64,000 bases of DNA from Synaphobranchus kaupii (taxonomy: Eukaryota > Chordata > Actinopteri > Anguilliformes > Synaphobranchidae), in NCBI GenBank assembly GCA_029718625.1, contig CM056383.1:71696703-71760702 (forward strand), given 5' to 3'. The position numbers were made by a program, and so were the translations under genes. Shown here piece after piece: positions 33,405 to 46,870 of this stretch. Each line of letters begins with the position of its first letter. Position 1 is the stretch's first letter. Under the pieces are notes generated by a model, which saw only the letters and a list, made by a program, of their open reading frames with translations, was not told where the DNA came from and made no database searches.

Positions 33405-35380
33405 GGACTGAGGTGAATCAATAGGCTCTTAATTGGTGAAAGTGTGGACACATGGCCACTAAACAAGCCATTTGGTAGCTAATGAAGAAAAACAAAGCAA
33501 ATGTTAACGAACCAAACCTGGATTGTATTAACAAGTTTAAGGAAAAAATTATGAAAGAACTTAAGAACATGTGTTCAATCTTAATTGAGCAAGAGATTGG
33601 TTGGAACGACAACCAACACAGGTGTCCCCTCGGACCGAACGCGAGAACCGCCCTTGCAGGATATGAGACATTTCCTTGAATTGCTCAGCAGATGGCGCAA
33701 TTTCACATTTTACGAGCAAAAAGTCAAACAAAATGGAAATACGACAGCAGAGTTAAGATTTGAGGTTTATTATCAGTTTACACATTTTTAAACTCATTTT
33801 TTTATTTTCATGTTATTAATAGATAAAAATAAAAAAAACATATGGTTGCATTTTAGTTGCTATGAATTAAGCCCACCTAAATTACTTCTATTAACATTTC
33901 TATTAAGGGTAATACCAATAAGCACGAGCGCGTGTCTTTTACTAGATTATACCATAGAGCTGTTGTTTGTGTTCCGTTCCGCAAATTTGCAGTTCAATTG
34001 ACGATCTCATCACGATTGGAAACCTTGACGCATTTCCACAACAACCCTTAAATTGGCTTCCGACAACTCTCTGCGCGCAATTGTCTTCGTGTATCTCCCA
34101 GAAAATATACAGCCCATTACCTGTCCGCTTTTGCGCAGGTGGTGATAGTCCCAAAGCTCAGCAGGTGCGCGTGCTCCCAGTGTGTGCCACGACTCGAGAC
34201 AGGAATCTCCACGAATTCTATGTTTTTTATATTAAATAAAAATGCGGGAATTATAGCTCATGAACGAAATTATAATTTCACACATCATTTATGGATATTA
34301 ATTAATTTGGAATTGTATAGCAGCACTAACTCGACGAATATGTTATTGGATATAGTGGGTGCGCGCGCGCGCGGAACAGTGCTAATGCTAGAATGCTGTT
34401 CCCTCCGCAGATGGCGTGGCACAAAAAGATGAAGCGAAGAAATTGCCGTGCGTCTCATTCATAAGACCAAGAGAAATGCTCTTAAATTCCCGAATATTGT
34501 TATTGCACTTCTTTCGGTGACAAAACGTGTAAGTCTGTACAACTTGTAAAAGTTTAGCATATGGGCTAGTAGACTATACAAAACAAAAATTCTGCGGAAG
34601 TACGTGGTGATTGGATAGCTATAATATCGGAGTAGAGTTGCACACATAAACAACTGAAAATTTGGTTAGTCTTAAATTCATTGTATGTTGTCAGCAATTT
34701 ATGTATAGGTCTTTATATTTCCAAGCGTTTTACGTAGCTTAATTCGATTTTTATCTCCCTGAATTCAATTTGTTGGTTTAGTAGAAATAGATTTGATTAC
34801 CGCATTGTATTGAGCTTCTAATCCAAAGAAACAGTAATAGAGTCGCACATGGCGAGAGGAACACTATACTTAGAATATCCGTTCAGAGGTTTGGAGCTTT
34901 CTGCGTGGATGTAGCCTATACGTACATGGTTTAAACTGCAGAGCATTTAAAAACTCAAATGTGGAGGAAATCTAAACTGACAATGTGACCATGCTACAGC
35001 TGGAAGTAGGCTATATTCCAGTTAGTAGGCTAGCTTATGATTTAGCCTACTGTAAAAAGACAGAGAGAAAACCAGACGGCAAATAGTGGACAGACTCAAA
35101 ATATTATAGATAGCCTCGTTGTATAATTATTAATCCGATGAATCCTATCGTTGACAATAAAACGTTACGTTTTTAATATGCCTTTTTCTTGTCCCAATAT
35201 GTGTATTTTAAATTAATCTCATGTGCGTAGGAGGCGCTTTTGTAGAAAGCTTTGATAAGACATCAAAACGTTAAGAGCGAAAACCATTTTCCACTGCCGC
35301 GCTGACAACAAGTTACCTGAGGTTTCTCTCTGGGTCTCAGTCACTAAAAACCTGTCACCTCTCGCGCTGAGCCTCCGCCT
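33405..35380. other. Intergenic region before the KCNH gene
   Basis: 33405-33660 contains the phrase ggttggaacgacaaccaac, related to gtggttggaacgaaaatcag at about 30391 and ttttcgttccaaccacaat at about 32235, so it is probably a degenerate SINE-like repeat. A (GC)n run lies at 34356-34373. The rest is unique AT-rich sequence that may include the channel gene promoter. No exon recognised. Confidence 0.4.
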
Positions 35381-36028
<648 letters not shown>

Positions 36029-37035
36029 TAACTTCCTTTTTAATTGTCAATTTTAATCTCCCCCTTTTACTTCATTCTGCTTCTTTTGTTCCTCCATAAC
36101 ACTATAACCATTAAGGCTTTGGGGAATGTCGCTGCCAACAACACTCTGTCATCTCCTCTGCGCAAAGTGTTAACAATGAGCTATAAATTATTGAAGTCAC
36201 GTGGATTTACTGAATTATATCGTAATTATTCCAATAAGAATGTTTACGATATAATTACGGAGGCTCACCTCTGTTCTTCTTCTGTTGTTGTCTTTATTGC
36301 CGTACCAAACACCAATGGGAATATATGGAACAGGACCTTAATTAACACAGTACTCGTTGCATATCTAATTGTAGGTTCTGTTCTTATAAAACAAAAAATA
36401 ATAATAATTGACTGAGGTGATTTGGATCACAAAGTTCTGGAATTGTTTTTTTGTGTGTTACTCCCTCGCGCTCGGATTCCTCCAACGGAAACGGCAGGTG
36501 GCCGCACTCGGTGTTTTGAAGGAGAGATGTGTACCTGTAAACAGAATACTGATACAGAGAAGTGGTGAAGTTGACCAAGCAATTGCTGATCAGAGCTGTT
36601 GTTAGTCAAAAAAGAGATCGCTTAGTTGTCAACCAATTCTGAAATTATTAGCAATGTTTTCAGTGATTGTTAGGAAACTATAGTAGGCTATACAATTGTT
36701 GCTGGTCATCACTTCACAGCAAACATTCCAATGTAAATCTAACACTGCTGGTGTACATTGAACACCCTAGGGTGTTTATATGAGAACACAGTCTCATAGG
36801 GTGTTAAATGTTTTTGCTGTGTTTATTTACTGCACCACTGCTATTCATTTATAACCCATATTCAATGTTGTGGAATAAACATGAGGACATGTGCATTTCA
36901 CAAATTTAGTCTCTGGAATTATGAGAAACTGCATTGTTTTATAAACCAAACTAAATGTGTGACTTATCATAGCCTACCACAGTGATGCAGTCCATAGTTT
37001 CATTAAGTTCAGATGGACAAATGTTGGATTAGAGA

Positions 37036-37243
37036 CAGGGTTTTCAACCTTTTCCCACACAGGCTCAAAGGCATCCAGGAGACCCCCCATCATAAGTTAA
37101 AAATGGGCAAATTTGGGCAAAGTTCTTATGTTAAAATATTTTAAATCTTTATATAGTCATTGCATATCAAGTCTGGCCAGGGACCCCCCTATAGTACCTT
37201 CAAGGGCCCCCAGAGGGCCATGGACACCCTGTTGAAAACCCTG
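37036..37243. mobile_element. 208-bp hAT-type MITE
   Basis: Perfect 13-bp terminal inverted repeats CAGGGTTTTCAAC / GTTGAAAACCCTG flanked by the direct repeat ggattagaga at 37026-37035 and 37244-37253. The ends and the 8-10 bp target duplication are typical of hAT elements. No ORF. Confidence 0.88.
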
Positions 37244-37840
37244 GGATTAGAGATCAAGTGTTTTTTTTAACTTTAGGGCCACACAAGAGTGCACAAACGG
37301 GCAATGTCTGTGTCGATGGCTGGAAACAGAGTCACTCTGTGCCGCGAGGCCTATTCACTCGGGGCTAGTTCAGGTGTGCGTGGACATGTGTCAGACAGCA
37401 GAGGCCTTAAACTCCGGCCGGGATGGAGAGAAGTGTGGCAGGCCCGCGTTCCCAGTATCCAAGGCGCCATTTTAGGGTCCAGCGATGCTGGGTTTGCCGT
37501 ATAACTCCGCGCCATTGTCTGTTTTCCCAATTTCTGAAATGCTAATTTAAGGATCCTTTTGGCATTATCCCATGAGTGGTAAAGAAAAGAAAGTGATAAT
37601 AAATAATGTAAAATAATTCTGCCATCCCCGACAAAAGTTTGAAGAGAGGCCTCGAAAAACCATTTCACAGGGCACCTCGAGCCAATGCTGTGCCTTTCTG
37701 TCGTATGGAGGCCCCTTGGTAATTGATATTGCGGGTGCGTGCCGCGGTCTGTGGTAGAACGAATGAATGGCGGGGGACGTTTTGTGCATTACGCCGTTTT
37801 GATCTTCCCTTCTGAGCACGAGCGGAGCGAGTATCTATCG

Positions 37841-38260
37841 CCCTAAACCATTTATGCATGACTGATGGATGAAAGCGTTATCTAAGGCCGGGCCGAACAC
37901 GCTCCAATCACATCTCAACGAGCCGTTCGCATCCTTTCCCTGTGATAAGTGGGGCCCGAGCCCTCTGATTGTATCTGTCATTCTCTCGGTGTTAAACTGT
38001 AGCCCGTGTCAATAAGACATTTATGTGGTAATTCTATTCGATAGTTTTTCCTATAATTAGTATGGGCAGAATATCATGTATTTAATTAAATTTTAGTTTT
38101 TGTTCCATAAGGGGAACTTGGGAGCGCATTGAAATTAGCATTGTAAATGATGGCTCTGGGTTTTATGGTCATTATAATGAGACTGCCATATGGCTGGGAT
38201 GTGCATGTACTATTTTTACTTTCAGTGAAACACCTTTGAATTGTGCAGCCATTTTACAGA
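37841..38260. promoter_or_regulatory. Candidate conserved noncoding element
   Basis: Unique sequence rich in homeodomain-type TAATTA/ATTTA and TTATGCAT-like motifs, without repeats or ORFs, 2 kb into the intron. Judged on texture only. Confidence 0.2.
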
Positions 38261-39639
38261 GTAATTAATGTGGTTCTAGAAAATGGTTTTATGCAATGAC
38301 AGAGGTGTGAGATTTAATGTAAAATGTATGTTATAATCTCGGTGGTTTCACCAGTGCATATTTTAAGGATATAGTCAAAGGTGTTTTGAGTCCTGGGCCT
38401 GTTTCCCTAAAAGCATCTTAGACTTAAGATCATCTTGGAGTGTTTTTTGTTTGTGCTTAATTCCGAGGAAGCACAGCATCTGAAACGTCCAATGACAGAG
38501 TGTCACAATTTGGAGAGCCACGACTCCAGACTTTAAAACGCTGCAATGTGGACGAGTGAACTCTCAAGCATTTGGCTCCCGGGATACATTCTGCAAAATA
38601 CAAAAAGAAGTTAAGTTCATCAGTGCATCATGCGTCAACTGTCTCCTTATTTTCAATACTTTACAGGTTTGTTTTGTTGCTCGTTTAGATGTGAGCTCCC
38701 CTAGTTTGGATAATTCCCTGAAGCAGTCGGCCTGCAAGGTCCATGGAGGGAGAGATGGCATCGCTCAGTAAAGCCTTGCTTTTATTGGAGCTCTAATTTA
38801 GCTGGCTGTGGGAGGAGCAGACATTGGGCTGCTCTCTCTCTGATTGGCCGTGCCAAGAGGGAGGGGCCTCAGGTGTTGCTCTGCGCAGGTGTGTCGAGGG
38901 CATTTCCCCGAGCAGAATGCGTGTAGACCGCTCCACGGCTGTTGTTTACGTTGGGCGCTGTCCCAGTTTGGTAAAGCAGGAGATGAGGGCCGTGTATTAT
39001 CCGTATATGGAGCAGAGATGGAACTGAAACCCGACTGCTTTTTATTGCCATTTTAGATTTTAGGTAATTGAGGTTTCATTACTTGGAAGCCCTCACCTCC
39101 CCATAACCTCTATTTGAGACGATCTCTTTGTCTTTTCCTCTCCTCTTCCTCTCCACAGTTCTCCCCCGTCTCCACACTGTGACTCTCATCCTTCACACAC
39201 AATTGCTCTTTCACACGTCTCCACTGGTGCAGCACTGATTTAGAATCAGCTGTGCACGCTCAGAGCAAATATATGCAATTAGTCAGAGACTGTGAGGTCT
39301 GCGCCTTGTGTCATTCATTAGCTGTCGCCCCCCACCCCCACCCCCCACCCAAGCCCTCCACCCCCTCCTCCATCCACTTCTTTGGCCCCAGTACCTCGTG
39401 CGCACGAAGGGCTCTCATTTCCGCCCATTAAGCCAGACCCGACGGGGTTATAACGCAAGACTGGGGCCCACGTCCATCCCGTCACAGAGCAGATGTGGGT
39501 AAAAACCCGAGATGTGTGTATTTTTTGTTTTCTTTTAAAGTCTAACTGAAATGGTTCCGTTGTAAATTCTTCCCGACATGTCCACCATCTTATTTTAGCG
39601 TAAACGGCTCAAAGCTCCCACTGCTCAACACAAGGATTT

Positions 39640-40180
39640 GATGTGTTTAACATGCCAACAAAAAAAAATTTAAAATTACTTCACATGTTCAGATTAATAT
39701 TTGCATGGATCGACTGGTAAGCCGCACAGTACATTAAGCGTGCCCGGCCATTCGAAGCAAAAGCCCTGGCTAATTGCACACCTCAAGCAACTGCAGTCTT
39801 TATAATTAACTCCTGCAGATGTCAAAAATTCCTCTTGCCCTCATTGGCAGTCAGGAAGCCGGAGAACATGCACCAAACCGTGACATTAAATATAAACGCA
39901 CTTTCATACCAGCGCCAGGGACCTACCTTGCTAAGGTCCGATCAATATACTTACACAAGATGCATAATTCTTCTTTGAGGTGTGCGTCCGTATTAACGCT
40001 TGGGGAAACGGAACATGAATTAACCATGCCCTCATTACTCAGAAAACGCCAAACAGTGGATTCATTTTCAATAATGAATGCTCAAAAAATCTGTGTCGGT
40101 ATTGGATCGAGTGTGTGTACTGTTACTTAATTAAAATCACTTGTATTGAACAGGCACATTATAAAGAGGGTTTTGTGATT
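39640..40180. promoter_or_regulatory. Candidate conserved noncoding element
   Basis: Unique sequence with ATTTGCAT octamer-like (39699-39707) and TAATTA motifs, flanked by less ordered DNA. The frame 39819-40130 lacks any domain. No alignment was possible. Confidence 0.2.
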
Positions 40181-40656
40181 TGCGCGTATCGACTGCTGGC
40201 TTTTTAATGCTGCCTATCAATTGGTTATTTCTTGCACAAGCCTGACTCCACAGGCCTCTCACGCTCGCTCACTTTGAGCCTGAATCATACATTTTTGAAA
40301 TGGGAATTGTGGCTTTTTAATAGACCACAGATATAACACTTGGAGCAGCAGCGCTCCTTGGGTCTGTGTGAGCAGATTCCAGACCTTTCCGCAGATTTCA
40401 GCGATTAGGAAAACTGGGAAATGTACGCATCACTACCCGTACAGTGTGACATCACCAGGAAAGGGGCTGGTGCAGTCATCCTCCGGTAACCTGTGAGATG
40501 TGCTGTTGCTCCAGAAACCCCCCCCCCAGTGCCTGTGGACATAACATATAACATATTACACACACAACAGACACACACACAACAACAGACACAACACACA
40601 GAGAATAGGACATTCAGCCCAACAATGCTCGTCATCTTCCTACCACTAAAGGGTAC

Positions 40657-40868
40657 CTAGCGCTCCCCTACAAACACGATAGTATCCAGCACCATATCAA
40701 GCCTGGTCTTGAAAACACCCAGAGTTTCTGCCTCTACTACATGACCTGGCAAGCTATTCCACACGGCGACCACTCTCTGTGTGAAGAAGTACTTCCTGAC
40801 GTCTGTGCGGAACTTGGGGCACCCCTCTTCATGCTGCTTAAAGGGGTCTAAAGTGGGGAGCATGAGTC
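40657..40868 (-). pseudogene. CR1/L2-like LINE ORF2 C-terminal fragment
   Basis: The minus-strand translation contains [20 protein letters not shown] followed by FKTRLD. This is the characteristic C-terminal block downstream of reverse transcriptase in CR1/L2-type non-LTR retrotransposons. It is 5'-truncated, as is usual for these elements. Confidence 0.75.
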
Positions 40869-40909
40869 ACCCCCGTCATCGAGACGAGACTTAACTCCTC
40901 TCCTGTTGT

Positions 40910-41020
40910 CTCTCATAAACGCCAGACCGAAGCGGGCGAGTGTGATCCTCATAAACGCCAGACCGAAGCGGGCGAGTGTGATCCTCATAAACGCCAGACC
41001 GAAGCGGGCGAGCGTGATCC
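40910..41020. repeat. 36-bp tandem repeat, 3 copies
   Basis: Unit cataaacgccagaccgaagc then gggcgagtgtgatcct, three near-identical CpG-rich copies directly after the LINE fragment. Confidence 0.93.
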
Positions 41021-41322
41021 CGCTCGAGTGGGGTCTGCCCGTAGACCGTAGAAAGAAAATATGGACGTAGTGATGATGACGACGTCACCCGTTTGTGTCC
41101 AATGGCTCGTGCGCACTAAACTGGCCTAACACAGGGCACTGCCGTCGTGTTTTTTGAAACCGCAAACGGGTTGGCGCAAAAAGGGTGCCGGTCCGCCTCA
41201 CTGCCGATCTTTCCCGTACCGCGATGGCGCTCTCTGACTGTTAGCTAACCATGCTATCCCCCCCCATGTTCCTCTCACACCCCCGATTATTTCTGATCAC
41301 TTTGCGTTTGAGCGATCGGGGT

Positions 41323-41769
41323 TCATTGTTTCCTCTGAAGCGGAAGCAGCGGCTTGTCCAGGTGAAAAGCAAAGGTGCTGAACTCTGGACTGAGTGATTT
41401 TATCTGTTGATTAAAATACAAATCCCAGGTATCCCTGCAGGCGTAGTATGGTTTAATGATCGCACTTGAAAAATCATCAAGGACAAAACGATGAAGCCAC
41501 AGAAGGTGTTTTTTATGTGCCCTGTGGTAGATCTGGTGTACCTCGTATGTGAAAGCCGGGGCCACAGAACGGCCTGTGGGGTTGTTTTCAGGTTTTTGAG
41601 GAAATCTCACGGCTGGAATTGATACTGGATATGATGTGTATCCTGACAGCACTGAGGCGTATCTCACATCAAAAATATGATGCTCAAATGCTGATATGTT
41701 TTGTGTTACAGTTGTAACTGCCTCTGCTATATTGTAAGCATCCAGAAATATCAGCCTCCTCTTCAGCAA
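41323..41769 (-). other. Unrecognised 148-codon open frame
   Basis: The longest open frame in the window that is not produced by tandem repeats or N. It has a balanced composition with several aromatic residues, e.g. HLLWLHRFVLDDFSSAIIKP. No family recognised, no splice or promoter context. It lies antisense inside the presumed channel intron and may be chance or an old transposon piece. Confidence 0.2.
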
Positions 41770-42334
41770 AACCCCCTTTGTGCTGCATATGAAGCATTAT
41801 ACATCATAACCAGTGACACTGTCACAATCTTTAAGCTTAATTTAGTACATACTGTATGTAGCACATTTAGTGAAAAGCTTTTTCACTATTTTTTATTTTT
41901 ATTTATTATTTATTCTGCTGTCAGTCAATATTCTCCCAGTTTGGAATGTCCAGTCACAGTTTGGAATGTCCAGTCACCGAATGTCCACTCTGGTGTCTTT
42001 TAGGGAGCGCTAATTAGGGAGATGTCTCTGAGGCATAACACAGGTGAGCGCTCGCATCCTCCAAAGCCGCCAACTGCAATTCCACCAGCAGCTGAGCCAC
42101 GCACTCATTGTGTCAGAGAGACGTGCAGTTAATGGGCAGCACAGGCAGGCTGCAGGCTCCTGATTCACCAGCGCGAGTTATTCTTACACTGCTCCGCTGA
42201 CTGGCATCCTCTCCTAACATGGGCACTTCCGTACCCAGTTATACGGCTCTTTGTGGGGCTGTCGACCAAAGTCAACCCCCGGCACAACCAGAGATTGATG
42301 CTCGACTATGGGAAGTAGAAGAAGTAGAAGTTAT

Positions 42335-42462
42335 ACGGTTTGAATCTGGCCGTGCAACCCTTGTCACATGTCTCTCCCTCTCTCTCTCTCGCTCCCCATT
42401 CTTCCTGTCTCTCTATACTGTGCTGTCCAATAAATGTGAAGAGCCCTAAAAATATATCTAAA
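42335..42462 (+). mobile_element. tRNA-type fish SINE fragment
   Basis: A box-B-like ggtttgaatctggccgtgc is followed by a CT-rich middle and a tail with tgctgtccaataaatgtgaa, a layout found in common teleost SINEs. The 5' half is lost. Confidence 0.6.
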
Positions 42463-42690
42463 AAAACAGGATAAGACTGAGATCCTTATTATTGGCTCCA
42501 GAGCTCAGAGAGAGAACACTGGTTACATCAGCACAGCAAATCTCTGTCAAGAATTTAAGGGTGAGTTTTGACTCGGATCACAACTTTGTTACGTCTTAAC
42601 AATGTTATCAAGGTTGCTAAGGTAGCTGTTGTAAAGATGGAAGGTCATTAGAAACTTCTGTCTCTAAAATATCCTTCAGAACGGCCCGTG
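42463..42690 (+). pseudogene. LINE reverse-transcriptase-ORF fragment
   Basis: Translation gives KTEILIIGSRAQRENTGYIS and, after frame breaks, a region corresponding to the VKNLGV-x-FDSDL block typical of fish L2/Rex-type LINE ORF2. Degenerate and short. Confidence 0.55.
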
Positions 42691-43125
42691 CCAATCGGAA
42701 AAACATGCACTTAACTGAATTAATATAAAAAAGACGCTGCAGAATTGGAACTAAAAAAACATGTTGTGCCTTCTCTGTTGTGAGCTGTCCATGGTGCTAG
42801 TGGTTTCCTTTCTGTTTGCGAAGCACACATGCTTGCCTTGCCAGAGCACTATGCGAAAGGATTCAAGGACTTAATGTGACACATTAACACCCGGGTTGAG
42901 TGGTATAAGCAATAATTTGCATCAAGAAACCTGTCAAATGTTGGCTTTGCTTGAATATACAGTAATATTATGGCTGCTTCACTGTATCCTCAGGCGTCCT
43001 TTTAAAATGTGAATGTGATAGAAATGGTTGCTATTATCTTTATATGAGTTTTAAAGTAAAGCACCCTTTGACACATAATTATGCTAAGTGGCATTATAAG
43101 CTGTCACAGGCACTTGTATCTATTA

Positions 43126-43604
43126 TACACTGCCCGTCCAAAAAAAATGTTGCTTCAATTGGTCAGGTCAAGGCTCAGCAACATTATGCAGCAATAAAAT
43201 GAAGTCGGCTGAGTACCTGAATGTACTGAATGACCAGGGCATCCCATCAATGGGCATATTCCAGGATGACAATACCAAGCTTCATTGGGCTCAAATTGTG
43301 AAAGAGTGGTTCAGGGAGCATAAGGAATCATTTTCACACATGAATTGACCACCAGAGTCCTGACCTTAACCCTATTGAAAGTCTTTGGGATGTGCTGGAG
43401 AAGACTTTATAGAGTGGTTCGACTCTCCCGTCGTCAATACAAGATCTCGGCCAAAGATGAATGCAACTCTGGATGAAAATAAATTTTGTGACGTTACATA
43501 AGGTTGTCGAAACAATGCCACGACGAATGCGCGCCGTAATCAAAGCTAAAAGCGGTCCAACGAAATATTAGAGTGTGCGACTTTTTTTTTGGACGGGCAG
43601 TGTA
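43126..43604 (+). mobile_element. 479-bp deleted Tc1/mariner element
   Basis: Inverted ends TACACTGCCCGTCC and GGACGGGCAGTGTA, with A/T runs directly inside, and TA at both tips. Inside, broken frames retain [20 protein letters not shown] and SPDLNPIESLWDVLEKTL (D..DD34-type catalytic segment), with an in-frame stop between them. It is inactive, with the transposase N-terminus deleted. Confidence 0.88.
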
Positions 43605-44366
43605 GTTAAACTAAGTCAACAGTAAAGTATGCGGGAGCTTTGGCAGTTTTAGCACAAATTGGGGGAGGGCAGGGAACTACCATGATTTCAGGTTTACGTG
43701 TTGTCCCTCTGGGTGCAAAAGAACATTCTATGGTAGATCACTAAAATGGTTGCTAATCAGAATTTGGTCCTTGGCTTTGTGTGAGAAATCACCATTGTGT
43801 CACCGTTGCGGCCATAGACATAGAACCATAGATGTGACATATGTCATAGTTAGAGGCACAATTTTTGAGACCATGCCCAGGTTAGATGGTGGCCAGTAAC
43901 CATGGTTTTATATCTATGAGCCAATCATCAGCTATCTGGCTTCTGAGAACCGATTATGACATCACAGTGGGTTAGAAAGTACATGACACTTTGCCATAGG
44001 TTCCTATTATAGCTGTACCCAGGTAAGATGGCTGCCAAATTGTTCCATTTCAGAACTCCAAATGACTATTGCATTACATGATATGTAATATCTATGGTTC
44101 TATATCTATGATTGCGGCATCGTGAAACCTTGTCATGACCGGAGCTTGTGAAGAAGTTGTGTCTTTTATTCGAGCCGCTCAATGACTTTGAGGAAAAGTA
44201 TCCACCTGTCCCTTGAATGGCAAGAAATCCGTGTGTTGGGATTGGTGGATTATGAATAGAAGATCTACCAATGGGGGCAGAAGAAGGGAGCAGAGTGAAT
44301 GAATAACAGCGTTCTCATTTTAATAAAAGTAAAACTGTGAATGAAAGGTGAGCGTGAGTACGGCAC

Positions 44367-44866
44367 NNNNNNNNNNNNNNNNNNNNNNNNNNNNNNNNNN
44401 NNNNNNNNNNNNNNNNNNNNNNNNNNNNNNNNNNNNNNNNNNNNNNNNNNNNNNNNNNNNNNNNNNNNNNNNNNNNNNNNNNNNNNNNNNNNNNNNNNNN
44501 NNNNNNNNNNNNNNNNNNNNNNNNNNNNNNNNNNNNNNNNNNNNNNNNNNNNNNNNNNNNNNNNNNNNNNNNNNNNNNNNNNNNNNNNNNNNNNNNNNNN
44601 NNNNNNNNNNNNNNNNNNNNNNNNNNNNNNNNNNNNNNNNNNNNNNNNNNNNNNNNNNNNNNNNNNNNNNNNNNNNNNNNNNNNNNNNNNNNNNNNNNNN
44701 NNNNNNNNNNNNNNNNNNNNNNNNNNNNNNNNNNNNNNNNNNNNNNNNNNNNNNNNNNNNNNNNNNNNNNNNNNNNNNNNNNNNNNNNNNNNNNNNNNNN
44801 NNNNNNNNNNNNNNNNNNNNNNNNNNNNNNNNNNNNNNNNNNNNNNNNNNNNNNNNNNNNNNNNNN
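44367..44866. other. Assembly gap (500 N) inside a minisatellite
   Basis: 500-N placeholder directly abutting the 20-bp array, so the array almost certainly extends into the gap and its true size is unknown. Confidence 0.97.
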
Positions 44867-46078
44867 CGGAGACTGTAGGGTGTGTACAGAGACTGTAGGG
44901 TGTGTACGGAGACTGTAGGGTGTGTACGGAGACTGTAGGGTGTGTACGGAGACTGTAGGGTATGTACGGAGACTGTAGGGTGTGTACGGAGACTGTAGGG
45001 TGTGTACGGAGACTGTAGGGTATGTACGGAGACTGTAGGGTGTGTACGGAGACTGTAGGGTATGTACGGAGACTGTAGGGTGTGTACGGAGACTGTAGGG
45101 TGTGTACGGAGACTGTATGGTGTGTACGGAGACTGTAGGGTGTGTACGGAGACTGTAGGGTATGTACGGAGACTGTAGGGTATGTACGGAGACTGTAGGG
45201 TGTGTACGGAGACTGTAGGGTGTGTACGGAGACTGTAGGGTGTGTACGGAGACTGTAGGGTATGTACGGAGACTGTAGGGTGTGTACGGAGACTGCAGGG
45301 TGTGTACGGAGACTGTAGGGTGTGTACGGAGACTGTAGGGTATGTACGGAGACTGTAGGGTATGTACGGAGACTGTAGGGTGTGTACGGAGACTGTAGGG
45401 GATGTACGGAGACTGTAGGGTGTGTACGGAGACTGTAGGGTGTGTACGGAGACTGTAGGGTATGTACGGAGACTGTAGGGTATGTACGGAGACTGTAGGG
45501 TATGTACGGAGACTGTATGGTGTGTACGGAGACTGTAGGGTGTGTACGGAGACTGCAGGGTGTGTACGGAGACTGTAGGGTGTGTACGGAGACTGTAGGG
45601 TGTGTACGGAGACTGTATGGTGTGTACGGAGACTGTATGGTGTGTACGGAGACTGTAGGGTGTGTACGGAGACTGTATGGTGTGTACGGAGACTGTATGG
45701 TGTGTACGGAGACTGTAGGGTGTGTACGGAGACTGTAGGGTGTGTATGGAGACTGTAGGGTATGTACAGAGACTGTAGGGTGTGTATGGAGACTGTAGGG
45801 TATGTACAGAGACTGTAGGGTGTGTATGGAGACTGTATGGTGTGTACGGAGACTGTAGGGTGTGCACGGAGACTGTAGGGTATGTACGGAGACTGTAGGG
45901 TGTGTACGGAGACTGTAGGGTATGTACGGAGACTGTAGGGTGTGTACGGAGACTGTAGGGTGTGTACGGAGACTGTAGGGTGTGTACGGAGACTGCAGGG
46001 TATGTACGGAGACTGTAGGGTGTGTACGGAGACTGCAGGGTATGTACGGAGACTGTAGGGTGTGTACGGAGACTGCTG
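44867..46078. repeat. 20-bp minisatellite, at least 60 copies
   Basis: Unit cggagactgtagggtgtgta with strict 20-bp period and few substitutions (gtgt/atgt, agg/atg). Because the unit has no minus-strand stop in any frame, it creates three overlapping open frames of 500-660 codons that are artefacts. Confidence 0.98.
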
Positions 46079-46144
46079 CAGAGAGAAACCCTGCACAGGA
46101 AGGCCTGACCGTCAGCTGTCCATCCGTCTGTGTATCTGTCTCAG

Positions 46145-46870
46145 AGTAATAGAATAGAATAGAATAACTTTTATTTTCCCGTTTGGGAACTTCAGTTGTA
46201 GCCCCAGCAACAAATAAAACACATAGACATTGGGGCAGTCCCACAACACACAAACAAACATATCAAATAAAGACATTCAATAGAATCATTGCATTAATCA
46301 AGTGAATTAAAGTGGAATACAGCCATGATTAAAAATAGCCCCCGCTGTCTCGAGATGTCCAGTGGCATTAAGCAGTCCAACACACAAACTGCGCCTCCAC
46401 GACTCCAGTTTCTCCATACACGCAGTGTTGTGGTCTCTGTACACTGTCGAAATGGATCCACCGAACTGCGTCAACCTTCCCAGTTGTCGCCTCTCCTCCC
46501 CCGCATTATCTTCTCCTTCCATTCCTTGGTTTCCTTTTGAAGATTTCCTGCACTCCCAGATCAGTCCCGACATCTTCAACTCCAGTGAAGAGCGATGGTA
46601 AACTTTGTTGTTGCAGATCCAATGGACATTCCCGAGCATATGTTGCGAATGCGTCTCCATGGTGACGACCACAAACAAAATTTATTCTGACTAGACAATT
46701 CGTTAATATTATAAAACGAGCAGTAGGAGTGCCCTGAAAAATCTCCAGCCCGCTTCCCCGTCCCACAACAGACACACCGCATGAAAAAAAACAAAAGACA
46801 AAAGCCCGACTCACCAAAATACATTCAAATTAACAAACACGAACACGAGAGACAGCTGGACTACATGTCG
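46145..46870 (-). mobile_element. Probable retroelement 3' portion with (ATTCT)n tail
   Basis: Read on the minus strand, the stretch ends with AATAAAAGTTATTC, then repeated ATTCT units (46146-46167), the kind of microsatellite tail left by LINE or SINE insertion. Upstream are two overlapping minus frames (46307-46678 and 46506-46817) without a domain I recognise. The left boundary is approximate. Confidence 0.4.

Noticed and set aside
44265..46253. Very long minus-strand ORFs (515-662 codons)
   Set aside because: They consist of a 20-bp tandem repeat plus 500 N; all three frames are open by construction, with no start context, domain or splice evidence.
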